Made by a program: the position numbers and the translations under genes. 27,995 bases of DNA. Source: CAWELS01 sp964468205. GTDB lineage: Bacteria; Acidobacteriota; Terriglobia; Bryobacterales; Bryobacteraceae. How positions within the stretch are numbered: the first letter of the stretch is position 1; each line of letters begins with the position of its first letter. Where the stretch lies: assembly GCA_964468205.1 (NCBI GenBank), contig CAYXVG010000073.1, positions 1 to 27,995 on the forward strand, written 5' to 3'. The notes under the pieces are model-generated. The model made no database searches and had not been told where the DNA came from. It saw nothing but the letters and a program-made list of their open reading frames with translations. This document shows positions 8,181 to 15,344 of the stretch, one piece after another.

Positions 8181-8196
8181 TACCCGGGAGGTTGAG

Positions 8197-8550
8197 ATGC
8201 GGGCTGCAGCGCTCTTCCTGATTTTCATTGGCGTGGGACTGTCAACCGTTCAGGCTGAAGACGGAAGCCTGAAGATTCGAGCGATCAGCGTGAAGACCGT
8301 CACGACGAGTGTGGAGGGTCTTTCCTCAATCGGGTTTGCGGCGATCAGTGAGGCTTGGGAGCGGAATGAAGTGGATCTTGCTGGCGAGCGTCCTTTGGAA
8401 GTGGATTCGATTGTCAAAGCCAAGGAGGTCATCCGTGAGATGCATGCCGGTGCGGGACAGGCGGTTCGCGTGGAACACAGCGTGAATCAGATTCCGCGGC
8501 GAGGAGTTGAAGTTGCGTTTCAGGTGATCGAACTTTGCGAATGCAGGTGA
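8197..8550 (+). CDS. Small secreted protein with a single POTRA-like domain
   Basis: A 117-residue protein with a clear N-terminal signal peptide (MRAAALFLIFIGVGLSTVQA, cleavage near residue 20). The mature part begins with a beta-strand-like segment (LKIRAISVKTV). It then has a region resembling POTRA repeats of BamA/Omp85 proteins: an EVDSIVKAKEVIREMHAGAGQ-type helix, then a strand pair (AVRVEHSVNQIPRRGVEVAFQVIE). POTRA domains normally occur several in a row before a 16-strand barrel. Here the protein stops directly after one, with TGA at 8548-8550, and no barrel follows. GGGAGG sits five bases before the ATG. It would be periplasmic and might bind beta-barrel substrates or the BAM complex; this is inferred from fold resemblance only. 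Confidence 0.65.
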   Translation: MRAAALFLIFIGVGLSTVQAEDGSLKIRAISVKTVTTSVEGLSSIGFAAISEAWERNEVDLAGERPLEVDSIVKAKEVIREMHAGAGQAVRVEHSVNQIPRRGVEVAFQVIELCECR

Positions 8551-8699
8551 GGCCGAGTTGCGTTCCCGTGGGTGGTTAGTCCGGCAGAATCGGTGAGACC
8601 GGAAGGTAGAGACACGGGGGAGCGCGGGGCGGCGGTGATTCGATGATCCCCAAAGTGGGGAAGCCTAGTTGGAGCTCCGATGCGGGAGACTCGTACTAG

Positions 8700-8777
8700 A
8701 TGAGTGAAAGGTGGGGGCTGTCCCCTAATTTGGCGCAGATGAGTGAAAAGCGGGGTCTGTCCCTGAATCTGGCGAAT
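8700..8777 (+). repeat. 39-bp imperfect tandem duplication at a gene start
   Basis: Two adjacent 39-base units (8700-8738 and 8739-8777) match at 31 of 39 positions. Both begin ATGAGTGAAA and both contain a CTGTCCC core. Because 39 is divisible by three, both remain in frame with the phosphatidyltransferase gene and encode 13-residue repeats starting MSER and MSEK. Confidence 0.85.
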
Positions 8778-9383
8778 TGGCTGAGTGGGTTGCGGCTGTT
8801 GCTGGCGGTTCCTATTTGCTGGTTGATTGCCAAGCCGGAGCGCGGTCAAGACGGGGTGCTGGTCGCTCTCATCGCAATTGCGGTTCTCTCAGACTTTTTC
8901 GACGGGTTGGTGAGCCGGAAGCTGCACCAGGAGACCGAACTGGGTAAGATGCTGGATCCGATAGCCGACAAAGTGGTGATCGTGTCCGGGATCATCGCCG
9001 CGGTTCTGTTTCGGGGCTTCCCGGCACTAGTTGCGTTGTGGCAGGCCTACCGCGATCTGGTCATTATCGCCTTGGGCATCCCGATGAGCCGCCGCAGCGG
9101 GAGGGTGGTGGCGGCGAATCGCTGGGGCAAGCTCAATACCGTCGTGGTCTCCCTGCTCTGCCTATCGTTTATCGGGGCGCCGGAGTTCCTTGCCACTCGT
9201 GTTCTCACGTATGCAGCACTGGCGACCCTTTGGATATCGAGTATTTCGTACTATGTTCGGGCGGAACCGGTACTCCTCAGCAGCGAATGGGCGAAGCTGC
9301 TGCTGCGGATCGCGTTGTTCGCCGGCGCCATCCTTCTCTGGAGAGCGGGCGTCAAGCTGGCGCCGGACATGCAGTGGCTCTGA
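8739..9383 (+). CDS. CDP-alcohol phosphatidyltransferase family protein (PgsA-like)
   Basis: Integral-membrane enzyme that transfers a phosphatidyl group from CDP-diacylglycerol to an alcohol, such as glycerol 3-phosphate, in phospholipid synthesis. The family signature DG-x2-AR-x8-G-x3-D-x3-D is present as DGLVSRKLHQETELGKMLDP followed by IAD, with Ser replacing the usual Ala. The metal-binding aspartates are retained. Multiple TM helices surround it, and the N-terminal NLANWLSGLRLLLAVP matches the NLPNxLTLLR start of PgsA-like proteins. Length (214 residues) is typical. I chose the second duplicated ATG because conserved sequence begins there. The first ATG at 8700 would add 13 residues; neither has a strong ribosome binding site. 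The alcohol acceptor is not determined. Confidence 0.85.
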   Translation: MSEKRGLSLNLANWLSGLRLLLAVPICWLIAKPERGQDGVLVALIAIAVLSDFFDGLVSRKLHQETELGKMLDPIADKVVIVSGIIAAVLFRGFPALVALWQAYRDLVIIALGIPMSRRSGRVVAANRWGKLNTVVVSLLCLSFIGAPEFLATRVLTYAALATLWISSISYYVRAEPVLLSSEWAKLLLRIALFAGAILLWRAGVKLAPDMQWL

Positions 9384-9421
9384 CCGCCCATGAGAGCCGG
9401 AATCCTCTACACTGATTCAAT

Positions 9422-11935
9422 ATGACTCGTACGAGAGCTGGACTGGGACTGGCGCTCATTCTTATTGTTTCCGCCGGTGCAATTCCGTCCCCGGCGCAAC
9501 GGCAGTTGTCGGGTACGGCTGAGATCAAGGAGGCCCTCGAGCGGCTGAACGTGCTCGGCACGGCTCTCATGATCGCCGCACATCCGGACGATGAGAACAC
9601 AGCGCTGCTCGCGTATCTGGCCCGGGGACGGAATTACCGCACGGCTTATCTGTCACTTACCCGGGGCGAGGGCGGACAGAATCTGATTGGCAGCGAGCAG
9701 GGCGACCTGATGGGGGTGATTCGCACGCAAGAGCTGCTGGCGGCCCGGCGCATTGACGGCGCCGAACAGTATTTTACACGGGCCATCGACTTCGGCTACT
9801 CGAAAACCGCCGAGGAGACTTTGGCCAAGTGGGGGAAGGAAGAGGTTCTGGGCGATGTCGTCTGGGTGATCCGAAAACTGCGGCCGGACGTGATTGTGCT
9901 GCGGTTTTCGGGAACATCGCGGGACGGTCACGGCCATCACCAGAGTTCGGCGATTCTTGGCGAGGAAGCGTTCCGGGCGGCGGCGGATCCACGGCAATTT
10001 CCCGAGCAACTGGAACACGTGGAGCCGTGGCAGGCGAAGCGGCTATTGTGGAACGTTTTCTCCTTCCGGCGCGGCGGTTTCACGAATGAGGGTGACATGC
10101 CGGAGCGCATCGACGTGGATCCGGGAGAGTACGATCCCGTGCTCGGCTTCTCTTACGCCGAGATTGCCGGGATGAGCCGCAGCCAGCACCGGAGCCAGGG
10201 TTTCGGGGCGGCCGAGCGCAAGGGCTCGTCACGAAACAGCCTTGTGTTGGTGGATGGCGAACCGGCGGCTGATGACGTTATGGATGGAGTGGACACCACG
10301 TGGGCGCGGGTTCCAGGGTCGGAAGCCCTCAGCCGGTTGCTGGCGAGGGCCGAAAGGGAATTCGAGCCGGAGAAGCCGGTGAAGATTCTTCCGTTGCTTT
10401 TGGAGGCGCGGCGCGAACTCAAGAAGTTGAAGGGGCCATGGGTGGAGAGGAAGCTCTCCGAACTCGACGAAGTGGTGGCGCTGGTAACCGGGCTATGGCT
10501 GGACGTGACGGCGGATTCCTACGCGGCGACTCCGGGTGCGACGGTGAAACTTAATGTCACGGCGCTAAACCGTTCGGGGGCCGAGGTGAGACTGACGGGT
10601 TTTAAGGCGGACGGAAGAAGGGTCGAACTTTCAGAGCGGCTTGTTTACAATGAGCCGGTGGAGGTGGAGGGTCAGGAGTGGCAGGTGGCCGCGGACCATG
10701 CGTATTCGCGGCCGTATTGGCTGGATCTGCCGAAGCGCGGCAGCCTTTATCAGATTGCCACGCCGGAGTTGCTGGGCGAAGCGGAGACGCCGCCGGAGCT
10801 TTCGGCGACATTTCAGGTGGAGATTGCGGGCGAGCAGATCGAGTATCAGCGGCCGGTCATCTTTCGCTGGGTAGACCGGGTTCGAGGCGAGTTAACCCGG
10901 CCGGTTGCCGTGGTTCCGCCGGTGGCGGTACGGTTCGCCGAAAGCTCGCTCGTTTTCGCCGGCGCCGGGGCGAGGCGGATCGAAGTTGAGCTAAGCGCTA
11001 ATGCCGATAATGTGCGGGGAGAAGTGGAATTGCGTATTCCTGACGGGTGGCGCGTGGAGCCGGATCGCCAGGCGTTTTCACTGGCGAGGCGTGCGCAGCG
11101 GCAGGTGGCGGCGTTCGAGGTGGCTCCGCGGAAGGAGGAGGCGCAGGGGGAAGCCGTGGCCGTGGCTGTGGTAGATGGCCGCGAGATTTTTTCCGAAGTG
11201 GCTATCATCGACTACGACCACATTCCGCCGCAGACGGTTACCCGCCGGGCGGAGGCGCGGTTCGTGCGCGTAGACGCCAAGAACCTGGCGCGGCGGATCG
11301 GCTATGTGATGGGAGCGGGCGATGATGTGCCGAGGGCGCTCCGGCAGCTTAGCGCCGAGGTGACGCTGCTCGACGAGACAGAGTTGACGCGAGGCGATCT
11401 AAGCCGATATGACGCGATTGTGACGGGCGTCCGGGCTCACAATGTCCGTGCCGATCTGCGGGCGAACAAACATCGTTTGCTCGATTACGTGGAAACTGGC
11501 GGCACGCTGGTGGTGCAGTACAACGTGGCTGACCGCCGCTCGCCGGGGGGTTCTTCCGGGCCGCTGGCGGATCTTGGGCCTTATCCGATTGAGATCGGGC
11601 GAGGCCGGGTGAGCGTGGAAGAAGCCCCGGTGACACTGCTTCAGGCGGATCATCCGGTGCTGCGGACGCCGAACCGGGTTGCGCAGACCGACTTTGAGGG
11701 TTGGGTGCAGGAGCGCGGCCTATACTTTGCGAGCGAGTGGGATGAGCGTTATGAGCCGCTATTCTCGCTGCATGATCCGGGCGAGGAGCCACTCAAGGGG
11801 AGCACTCTTTTCGCGCGGCACGGAAAGGGCGTATACATTTACACCGGGTTGTCGTTTTTCCGCCAGTTGCCGGCCGGGGTTCCCGGCGCGTACCGGCTTT
11901 TCGCGAATTTCTTGAGTGCGGGTCAACTTCAATGA
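9422..11935 (+). CDS. Secreted PIG-L family deacetylase with GATase-like C-terminal domain
   Basis: Predicted extracytoplasmic zinc-dependent N-deacetylase acting on N-acetylated sugars or related amides; 837 residues with a signal peptide (residues 1-26). The PIG-L/LmbE domain (about 40-300) has the metal motif AAHPDDE (52-58) and a histidine cluster DGHGHHQ (His170, 172, 173). The middle (about 360-590) is beta-rich, with two sandwich-like segments. One resembles NEW3-type domains (PGATVKLNVTALNRSGAEV). The C-terminal 230 residues look like a class I glutamine-amidotransferase/ThuA-like fold (DLSRYDAIVTGVRAHN, then YVETGGTLVVQYN), probably non-catalytic. Single-domain PIG-L enzymes are about 230 residues, so this is a multidomain form. 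No clear Shine-Dalgarno is seen; TACACT lies eight bases before ATG. The stop overlaps the next gene as ATGA. The substrate is unknown. Confidence 0.88.
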   Translation: MTRTRAGLGLALILIVSAGAIPSPAQRQLSGTAEIKEALERLNVLGTALMIAAHPDDENTALLAYLARGRNYRTAYLSLTRGEGGQNLIGSEQGDLMGVIRTQELLAARRIDGAEQYFTRAIDFGYSKTAEETLAKWGKEEVLGDVVWVIRKLRPDVIVLRFSGTSRDGHGHHQSSAILGEEAFRAAADPRQFPEQLEHVEPWQAKRLLWNVFSFRRGGFTNEGDMPERIDVDPGEYDPVLGFSYAEIAGMSRSQHRSQGFGAAERKGSSRNSLVLVDGEPAADDVMDGVDTTWARVPGSEALSRLLARAEREFEPEKPVKILPLLLEARRELKKLKGPWVERKLSELDEVVALVTGLWLDVTADSYAATPGATVKLNVTALNRSGAEVRLTGFKADGRRVELSERLVYNEPVEVEGQEWQVAADHAYSRPYWLDLPKRGSLYQIATPELLGEAETPPELSATFQVEIAGEQIEYQRPVIFRWVDRVRGELTRPVAVVPPVAVRFAESSLVFAGAGARRIEVELSANADNVRGEVELRIPDGWRVEPDRQAFSLARRAQRQVAAFEVAPRKEEAQGEAVAVAVVDGREIFSEVAIIDYDHIPPQTVTRRAEARFVRVDAKNLARRIGYVMGAGDDVPRALRQLSAEVTLLDETELTRGDLSRYDAIVTGVRAHNVRADLRANKHRLLDYVETGGTLVVQYNVADRRSPGGSSGPLADLGPYPIEIGRGRVSVEEAPVTLLQADHPVLRTPNRVAQTDFEGWVQERGLYFASEWDERYEPLFSLHDPGEEPLKGSTLFARHGKGVYIYTGLSFFRQLPAGVPGAYRLFANFLSAGQLQ

Positions 11936-12084
11936 GTTTTCTGCCCAAACCACAACCGAGCGTACCCCATGACGAGCCGCCCCCGTTTCTGGGGACGTGG
12001 CGGCGCGTGTATGGAAGCGTGCTGATTTACCTGGCCGCACTGATCGCGGTCTTCTACATATTCGGGGCGGTATTCACGCCGTGA
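11932..12084 (+). CDS. 50-residue single-pass membrane protein
   Basis: A short gene whose ATG overlaps the TGA of the PIG-L gene (ATGA), giving 50 residues. The N-terminal half is soluble and proline-rich (KPQPSVPHDEPPPFLGTWRRVYG). It is followed by one TM helix (VLIYLAALIAVFYIFGAVF) and ends in TP. The Trp-Arg-Arg before the helix predicts a cytoplasmic N-terminus. It lies 46 bases upstream of the sodium:solute symporter. Several symporter families have a small TM subunit encoded beside them, so it may be a transporter accessory; that is inference. The tight overlap and the sensible topology support a real gene. I recognise no named family. Confidence 0.68.
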   Translation: MSFLPKPQPSVPHDEPPPFLGTWRRVYGSVLIYLAALIAVFYIFGAVFTP

Positions 12085-12130
12085 CGGGTTTGAACCGGAG
12101 CGCGCTACCGTCGACGGCGCCACTCAAATC

Positions 12131-13822
12131 ATGAGGCCGCTCGACTGGATCGTCCTCTTCGCTTCGCTCGCCGGAATTGTTCTCTACGGGTTGTGGCGGT
12201 CCCGCGGCCGTCAAGACACGAAGGACTACCTGCTCGCCGGCAAGACGATGCCATGGTACGCCATGGCCCTGTCGATGATGGCGACGCAGGCAAGCGCCAT
12301 CACGTTCATTTCGACGACGGGCCAATCGTATGTGGACGGAATGCGGTTCGTGCAGTTTTATTTCGGGCTGCCGCTGGCGATGGTGATCCTGTCGGTGACA
12401 GCGGTTCCCATTTTTCACCGCACCAACGTATATACGGCCTACCAGTATCTCGAGCAGCGGTTCGACGCGAAGACCCGGGCGCTGGTGAGCGTTATTTTTC
12501 TGATCCAGCGGGGACTTGCGGTGGGCATTGCGCTGTCCGCGCCGGCGATCGTTCTCACTGTATTGCTCGGCTGGCCGAGCACGACGACCGCGTTGCTGAT
12601 GGGTATCGTGGTGGTGATTTACACGACGCTGGGGGGGATCAAAGCGGTCACCTGGACTGAGTTTGTCCAGATGCTCATCATCATGTTCGGCCTGGTGGTG
12701 GCGTTTCTTACAGCGGTTTGGGCGCTGCCGAAGGGAGTGAGCCTGGCGGACGCGACCAGCCTTGCCGGAGCGGCGGGAAAGATCAATCCGGTGGTGTTCG
12801 ATTTCGATCTGAATGACCGGTACAACATCTGGAGCGGATTACTGGGCGGGATGTTCGTAGCGCTGGCCTACTTCGGCACAGACCAATCGCAGGTGCAGCG
12901 CTACCTGACCGGAAAATCGATTGCGCAGAGCCGGCTGAGCCTGTTGTTCAACGCGGTGGCCAAGATCCCGATGCAGTTCTTCATTCTCTTCATCGGCGCG
13001 ATTATCTTTGTCTTCTACACCTTTGAGAAGCCGCCGTTGCTGTTCCAGCCGCGTCATCTCGAGCAGGCGCAAGGGCAGAGCGCGGAGTACTCGGGTATCG
13101 CCAGCCGTTTTGAGGAGGCCTTTGCGAAGCGCAAGACCGCAGCCAGCGAATTTGTGGAGGCGAGGCGCTCGGGCGACGGATCGCGGCTTCGCGAGTCGAC
13201 GGCGAGCTATCGCGCGGCGCAGAAAGAACTCGATTCGGTCCGGCAGGAAGGGGCCGTTTTGGCGGCGAGGGTAACGGGCGAGACGGTGAACGATACGAAT
13301 TACATTTTCCTCACCTTCGTTACGCAGCACCTGCCAGCGGGGGTGGTGGGTCTTATCATGGCAATGATTTTCGCGGCCGCGATGTCGAGCATTGCGTCCG
13401 AGATCAACTCGCTGGCCACGGTGAGCGTCATTGACCTCTATCAGCGGTTCTTCAAGCCGGGAGCGGATGACGGCCACCTGCTAAACGCCTCGCGGCTGTT
13501 CACGGTGTTCTGGGGAGCGTACGCGGTGGTGACGGCGGAGTTCGGCCAGAACCTGGGAGCGCTCATCGAGGTGGTGAATATTCTCGGTTCGCTGTTCTAC
13601 GGCGGGCTGCTGGGCGTGTTCGTGCTGGCGTTTTTCTTCAAGCGGGTTGGCGGCACGGCGGCGTTTTTCGGCGTGATCGCGGGCGAGGCCGCAATTTTCG
13701 CCACGCGCTTTTTTACGGACGTGAGCTTCCTCTGGTACAACGTGATCGGATGTTTCACCGTAATTGGGGTGGCGGTGGCGCTGACCCGTTTCTTCGGCCC
13801 GCGGAAGGAAGCACTAACGTAA
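12131..13822 (+). CDS. Sodium:solute symporter (SSS family)
   Basis: Inner-membrane Na+-coupled transporter of the SSSF/LeuT fold with about 13 TM helices; 563 residues. Family features include the N-terminal DYLLAGKTMPWYAMALSMMA region, the LGGIKAVTWTEFVQ signature near residue 165-180, and the FGTDQSQVQRYLTGKS stretch near 250. Between TM helices, around residues 298-388, lies an unusually long hydrophilic, charged helical insertion (LEQAQGQSAEYSGIASRFEE onward). Most SSS proteins have only a short loop there. The ATG at 12131 has no obvious Shine-Dalgarno. Its position after a secreted deacetylase and a small TM protein suggests uptake of the deacetylase product, perhaps an amino sugar. 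The substrate cannot be read directly. Confidence 0.92.
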   Translation: MRPLDWIVLFASLAGIVLYGLWRSRGRQDTKDYLLAGKTMPWYAMALSMMATQASAITFISTTGQSYVDGMRFVQFYFGLPLAMVILSVTAVPIFHRTNVYTAYQYLEQRFDAKTRALVSVIFLIQRGLAVGIALSAPAIVLTVLLGWPSTTTALLMGIVVVIYTTLGGIKAVTWTEFVQMLIIMFGLVVAFLTAVWALPKGVSLADATSLAGAAGKINPVVFDFDLNDRYNIWSGLLGGMFVALAYFGTDQSQVQRYLTGKSIAQSRLSLLFNAVAKIPMQFFILFIGAIIFVFYTFEKPPLLFQPRHLEQAQGQSAEYSGIASRFEEAFAKRKTAASEFVEARRSGDGSRLRESTASYRAAQKELDSVRQEGAVLAARVTGETVNDTNYIFLTFVTQHLPAGVVGLIMAMIFAAAMSSIASEINSLATVSVIDLYQRFFKPGADDGHLLNASRLFTVFWGAYAVVTAEFGQNLGALIEVVNILGSLFYGGLLGVFVLAFFFKRVGGTAAFFGVIAGEAAIFATRFFTDVSFLWYNVIGCFTVIGVAVALTRFFGPRKEALT

Positions 13823-13934
13823 GAAGGCTTGGCAATCAATTCCAGGTCACTGAAGGCGGGCTCTGGGGCGCTGGAAACATTGGCGCTCGCGGGCCGGCTT
13901 GTGGCAGGGCTAATCCCGAGAGATCAACGCGGTC

Positions 13935-15065
13935 CTAGGACGGTTCGGGCCGGGTTTCGGGCGGGCCGGGGGTGGAGGCGATGTGGAGGGTTGACGTGGG
14001 GTAGGCGATCTCGGCGCCGTGCGAGGCGATGATGCCGGAGATCTTTAGCAGGACGTCGTGCTTGACTTTGTGAAAGTAGGCCCAGTTCGTAGTTTTTGTG
14101 AAGGTGTAGATGAAAAAGTCGCAGGATGAGGCGGCGAAGGCGTTGAAGTAGACCATGAGGAGTTGGTCGTGGTCGATCTCGGGATGATTCTTAATCATGG
14201 TCTCCACGTCACGGGTGATGGCGTCCATTTTCGATATGTCGTCGTAGCGGACTCCGATGGTTTCGTAGATGCGGCGGTTGAGCATGCGTTGGGGGTTTTC
14301 GATGATGATGGTGGTGAAGACGGCGTTAGGGACGTAGAGGGGACGCTTGTCGAAGGTGCGAACGCGGGTGTGGCGCCAGCCGATATATTCGACGGTTCCT
14401 TCGAGAGAGCGGTCCGGGGAGCGAATCCAGTCGCCGACTTTGAAAGGCTGATCGAGGTAGATGGTGAGGCCGCCGAAGAAGTTGGCCAGGAGATCCTTGG
14501 CGGCAAAGCCGATGGCGATGCCACCGATGCCGCCGAATGTGAGGACGGCGCTGATGTTTATCTGCAGGTACTGGAGTGCCACGAGCAACGCCGTAATGGT
14601 CGTGACGAGCCGCAGGAGCTTTCCGGCCGCGTGAACGGTGGTGGGGTCGAGGCGGGCCTCGGGCGTCCCCTTGACCTTGTTCAGGCGGATGAGCTCGGCC
14701 TCGATCCGGTTAATCCAGCGAACCAGGAACCAAGCCGTATTGGCGATCATTAATATGACGAAGAGTTGCGTGGCACGGGGGTCGCTGAAGATCTCTCCGC
14801 CGACGAGAAGGCTGGCGATGCGCAGCCCAATCAACCAGATGAAGATTGATAGCGGCACGGGGAGAGCTTCGAGCAGAGCGTCGTCCCAGGGATTCTTTGT
14901 TTTCAGGGCGATATGTTCGTGCAGGCGTTTGAGGGTGCGCTTGGCGACGATGTCGATGATGCCGGCGACGAGAAGGACGATGAATACGTGAATAATGGCG
15001 GAGTCCCAGGTGTCATGGCGGAGAGTTTGCCACCATTCGCTGGCCGTGACCCAATCGAGGCTCAT
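13935..15065 (-). CDS. Mechanosensitive ion channel family protein (MscS-like)
   Basis: Inner-membrane channel of the MscS family that would release solutes under hypo-osmotic stress; 376 residues from ATG 15065. Four to five N-terminal TM segments (about residues 23-40, 70-88, 100-116 and 150-170) precede the pore helix and beta domain. The hallmark stretch is GGIGGIAIGFAAKDLLANFF (about 178-197), followed by the DQPFKVGDWI beta domain and an alpha/beta C-terminal cage. An in-frame GTG at 15083 would add six residues; neither start has a strong Shine-Dalgarno, so the start is uncertain. Orientation is convergent with the symporter, which ends 112 bases away. It looks like a stand-alone gene. 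Confidence 0.9.
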   Translation of the reverse strand: MSLDWVTASEWWQTLRHDTWDSAIIHVFIVLLVAGIIDIVAKRTLKRLHEHIALKTKNPWDDALLEALPVPLSIFIWLIGLRIASLLVGGEIFSDPRATQLFVILMIANTAWFLVRWINRIEAELIRLNKVKGTPEARLDPTTVHAAGKLLRLVTTITALLVALQYLQINISAVLTFGGIGGIAIGFAAKDLLANFFGGLTIYLDQPFKVGDWIRSPDRSLEGTVEYIGWRHTRVRTFDKRPLYVPNAVFTTIIIENPQRMLNRRIYETIGVRYDDISKMDAITRDVETMIKNHPEIDHDQLLMVYFNAFAASSCDFFIYTFTKTTNWAYFHKVKHDVLLKISGIIASHGAEIAYPTSTLHIASTPGPPETRPEPS

Positions 15066-15221
15066 AGGGGGATAGGGTAACACAGGGCCGTTGGGAGCCG
15101 GGATCGTGCCGTGGCCGGCGGAAAGAGGACATTGGTTGGAGATTTTATGGTGAGCGCGACCCCTATCATTACAGGGCAGTGGACGCCGAGACGGGGGGAA
15201 GGCAAGGCGCCGGCGGGCAAC

Positions 15222-15250
15222 TTGACATCGGTTCTGACAGGCGTCAGACT
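15222..15250 (+). promoter_or_regulatory. Candidate promoter/operator upstream of the beta-barrel gene
   Basis: A consensus -35 box TTGACA (15222-15227) is followed by a perfect inverted repeat TCTGAC-AGGC-GTCAGA (15233-15248), which fills the -35/-10 spacer. The -10 at the expected spacing (CAGACT, 15245-15250) is weak. A dyad in the spacer next to a weak -10 fits a regulator-controlled promoter. The rest of 15066-15344 contains no gene I can support. Confidence 0.45.
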
Positions 15251-15344
15251 CGGAATTTATGCCTTGTCATCCCCGTGAGCCGCAGGCTTCGCGCTGGCCG
15301 CGGGCGGGTTGCCCGAGATACCCGACTCATGCGCAGGAGGAATT

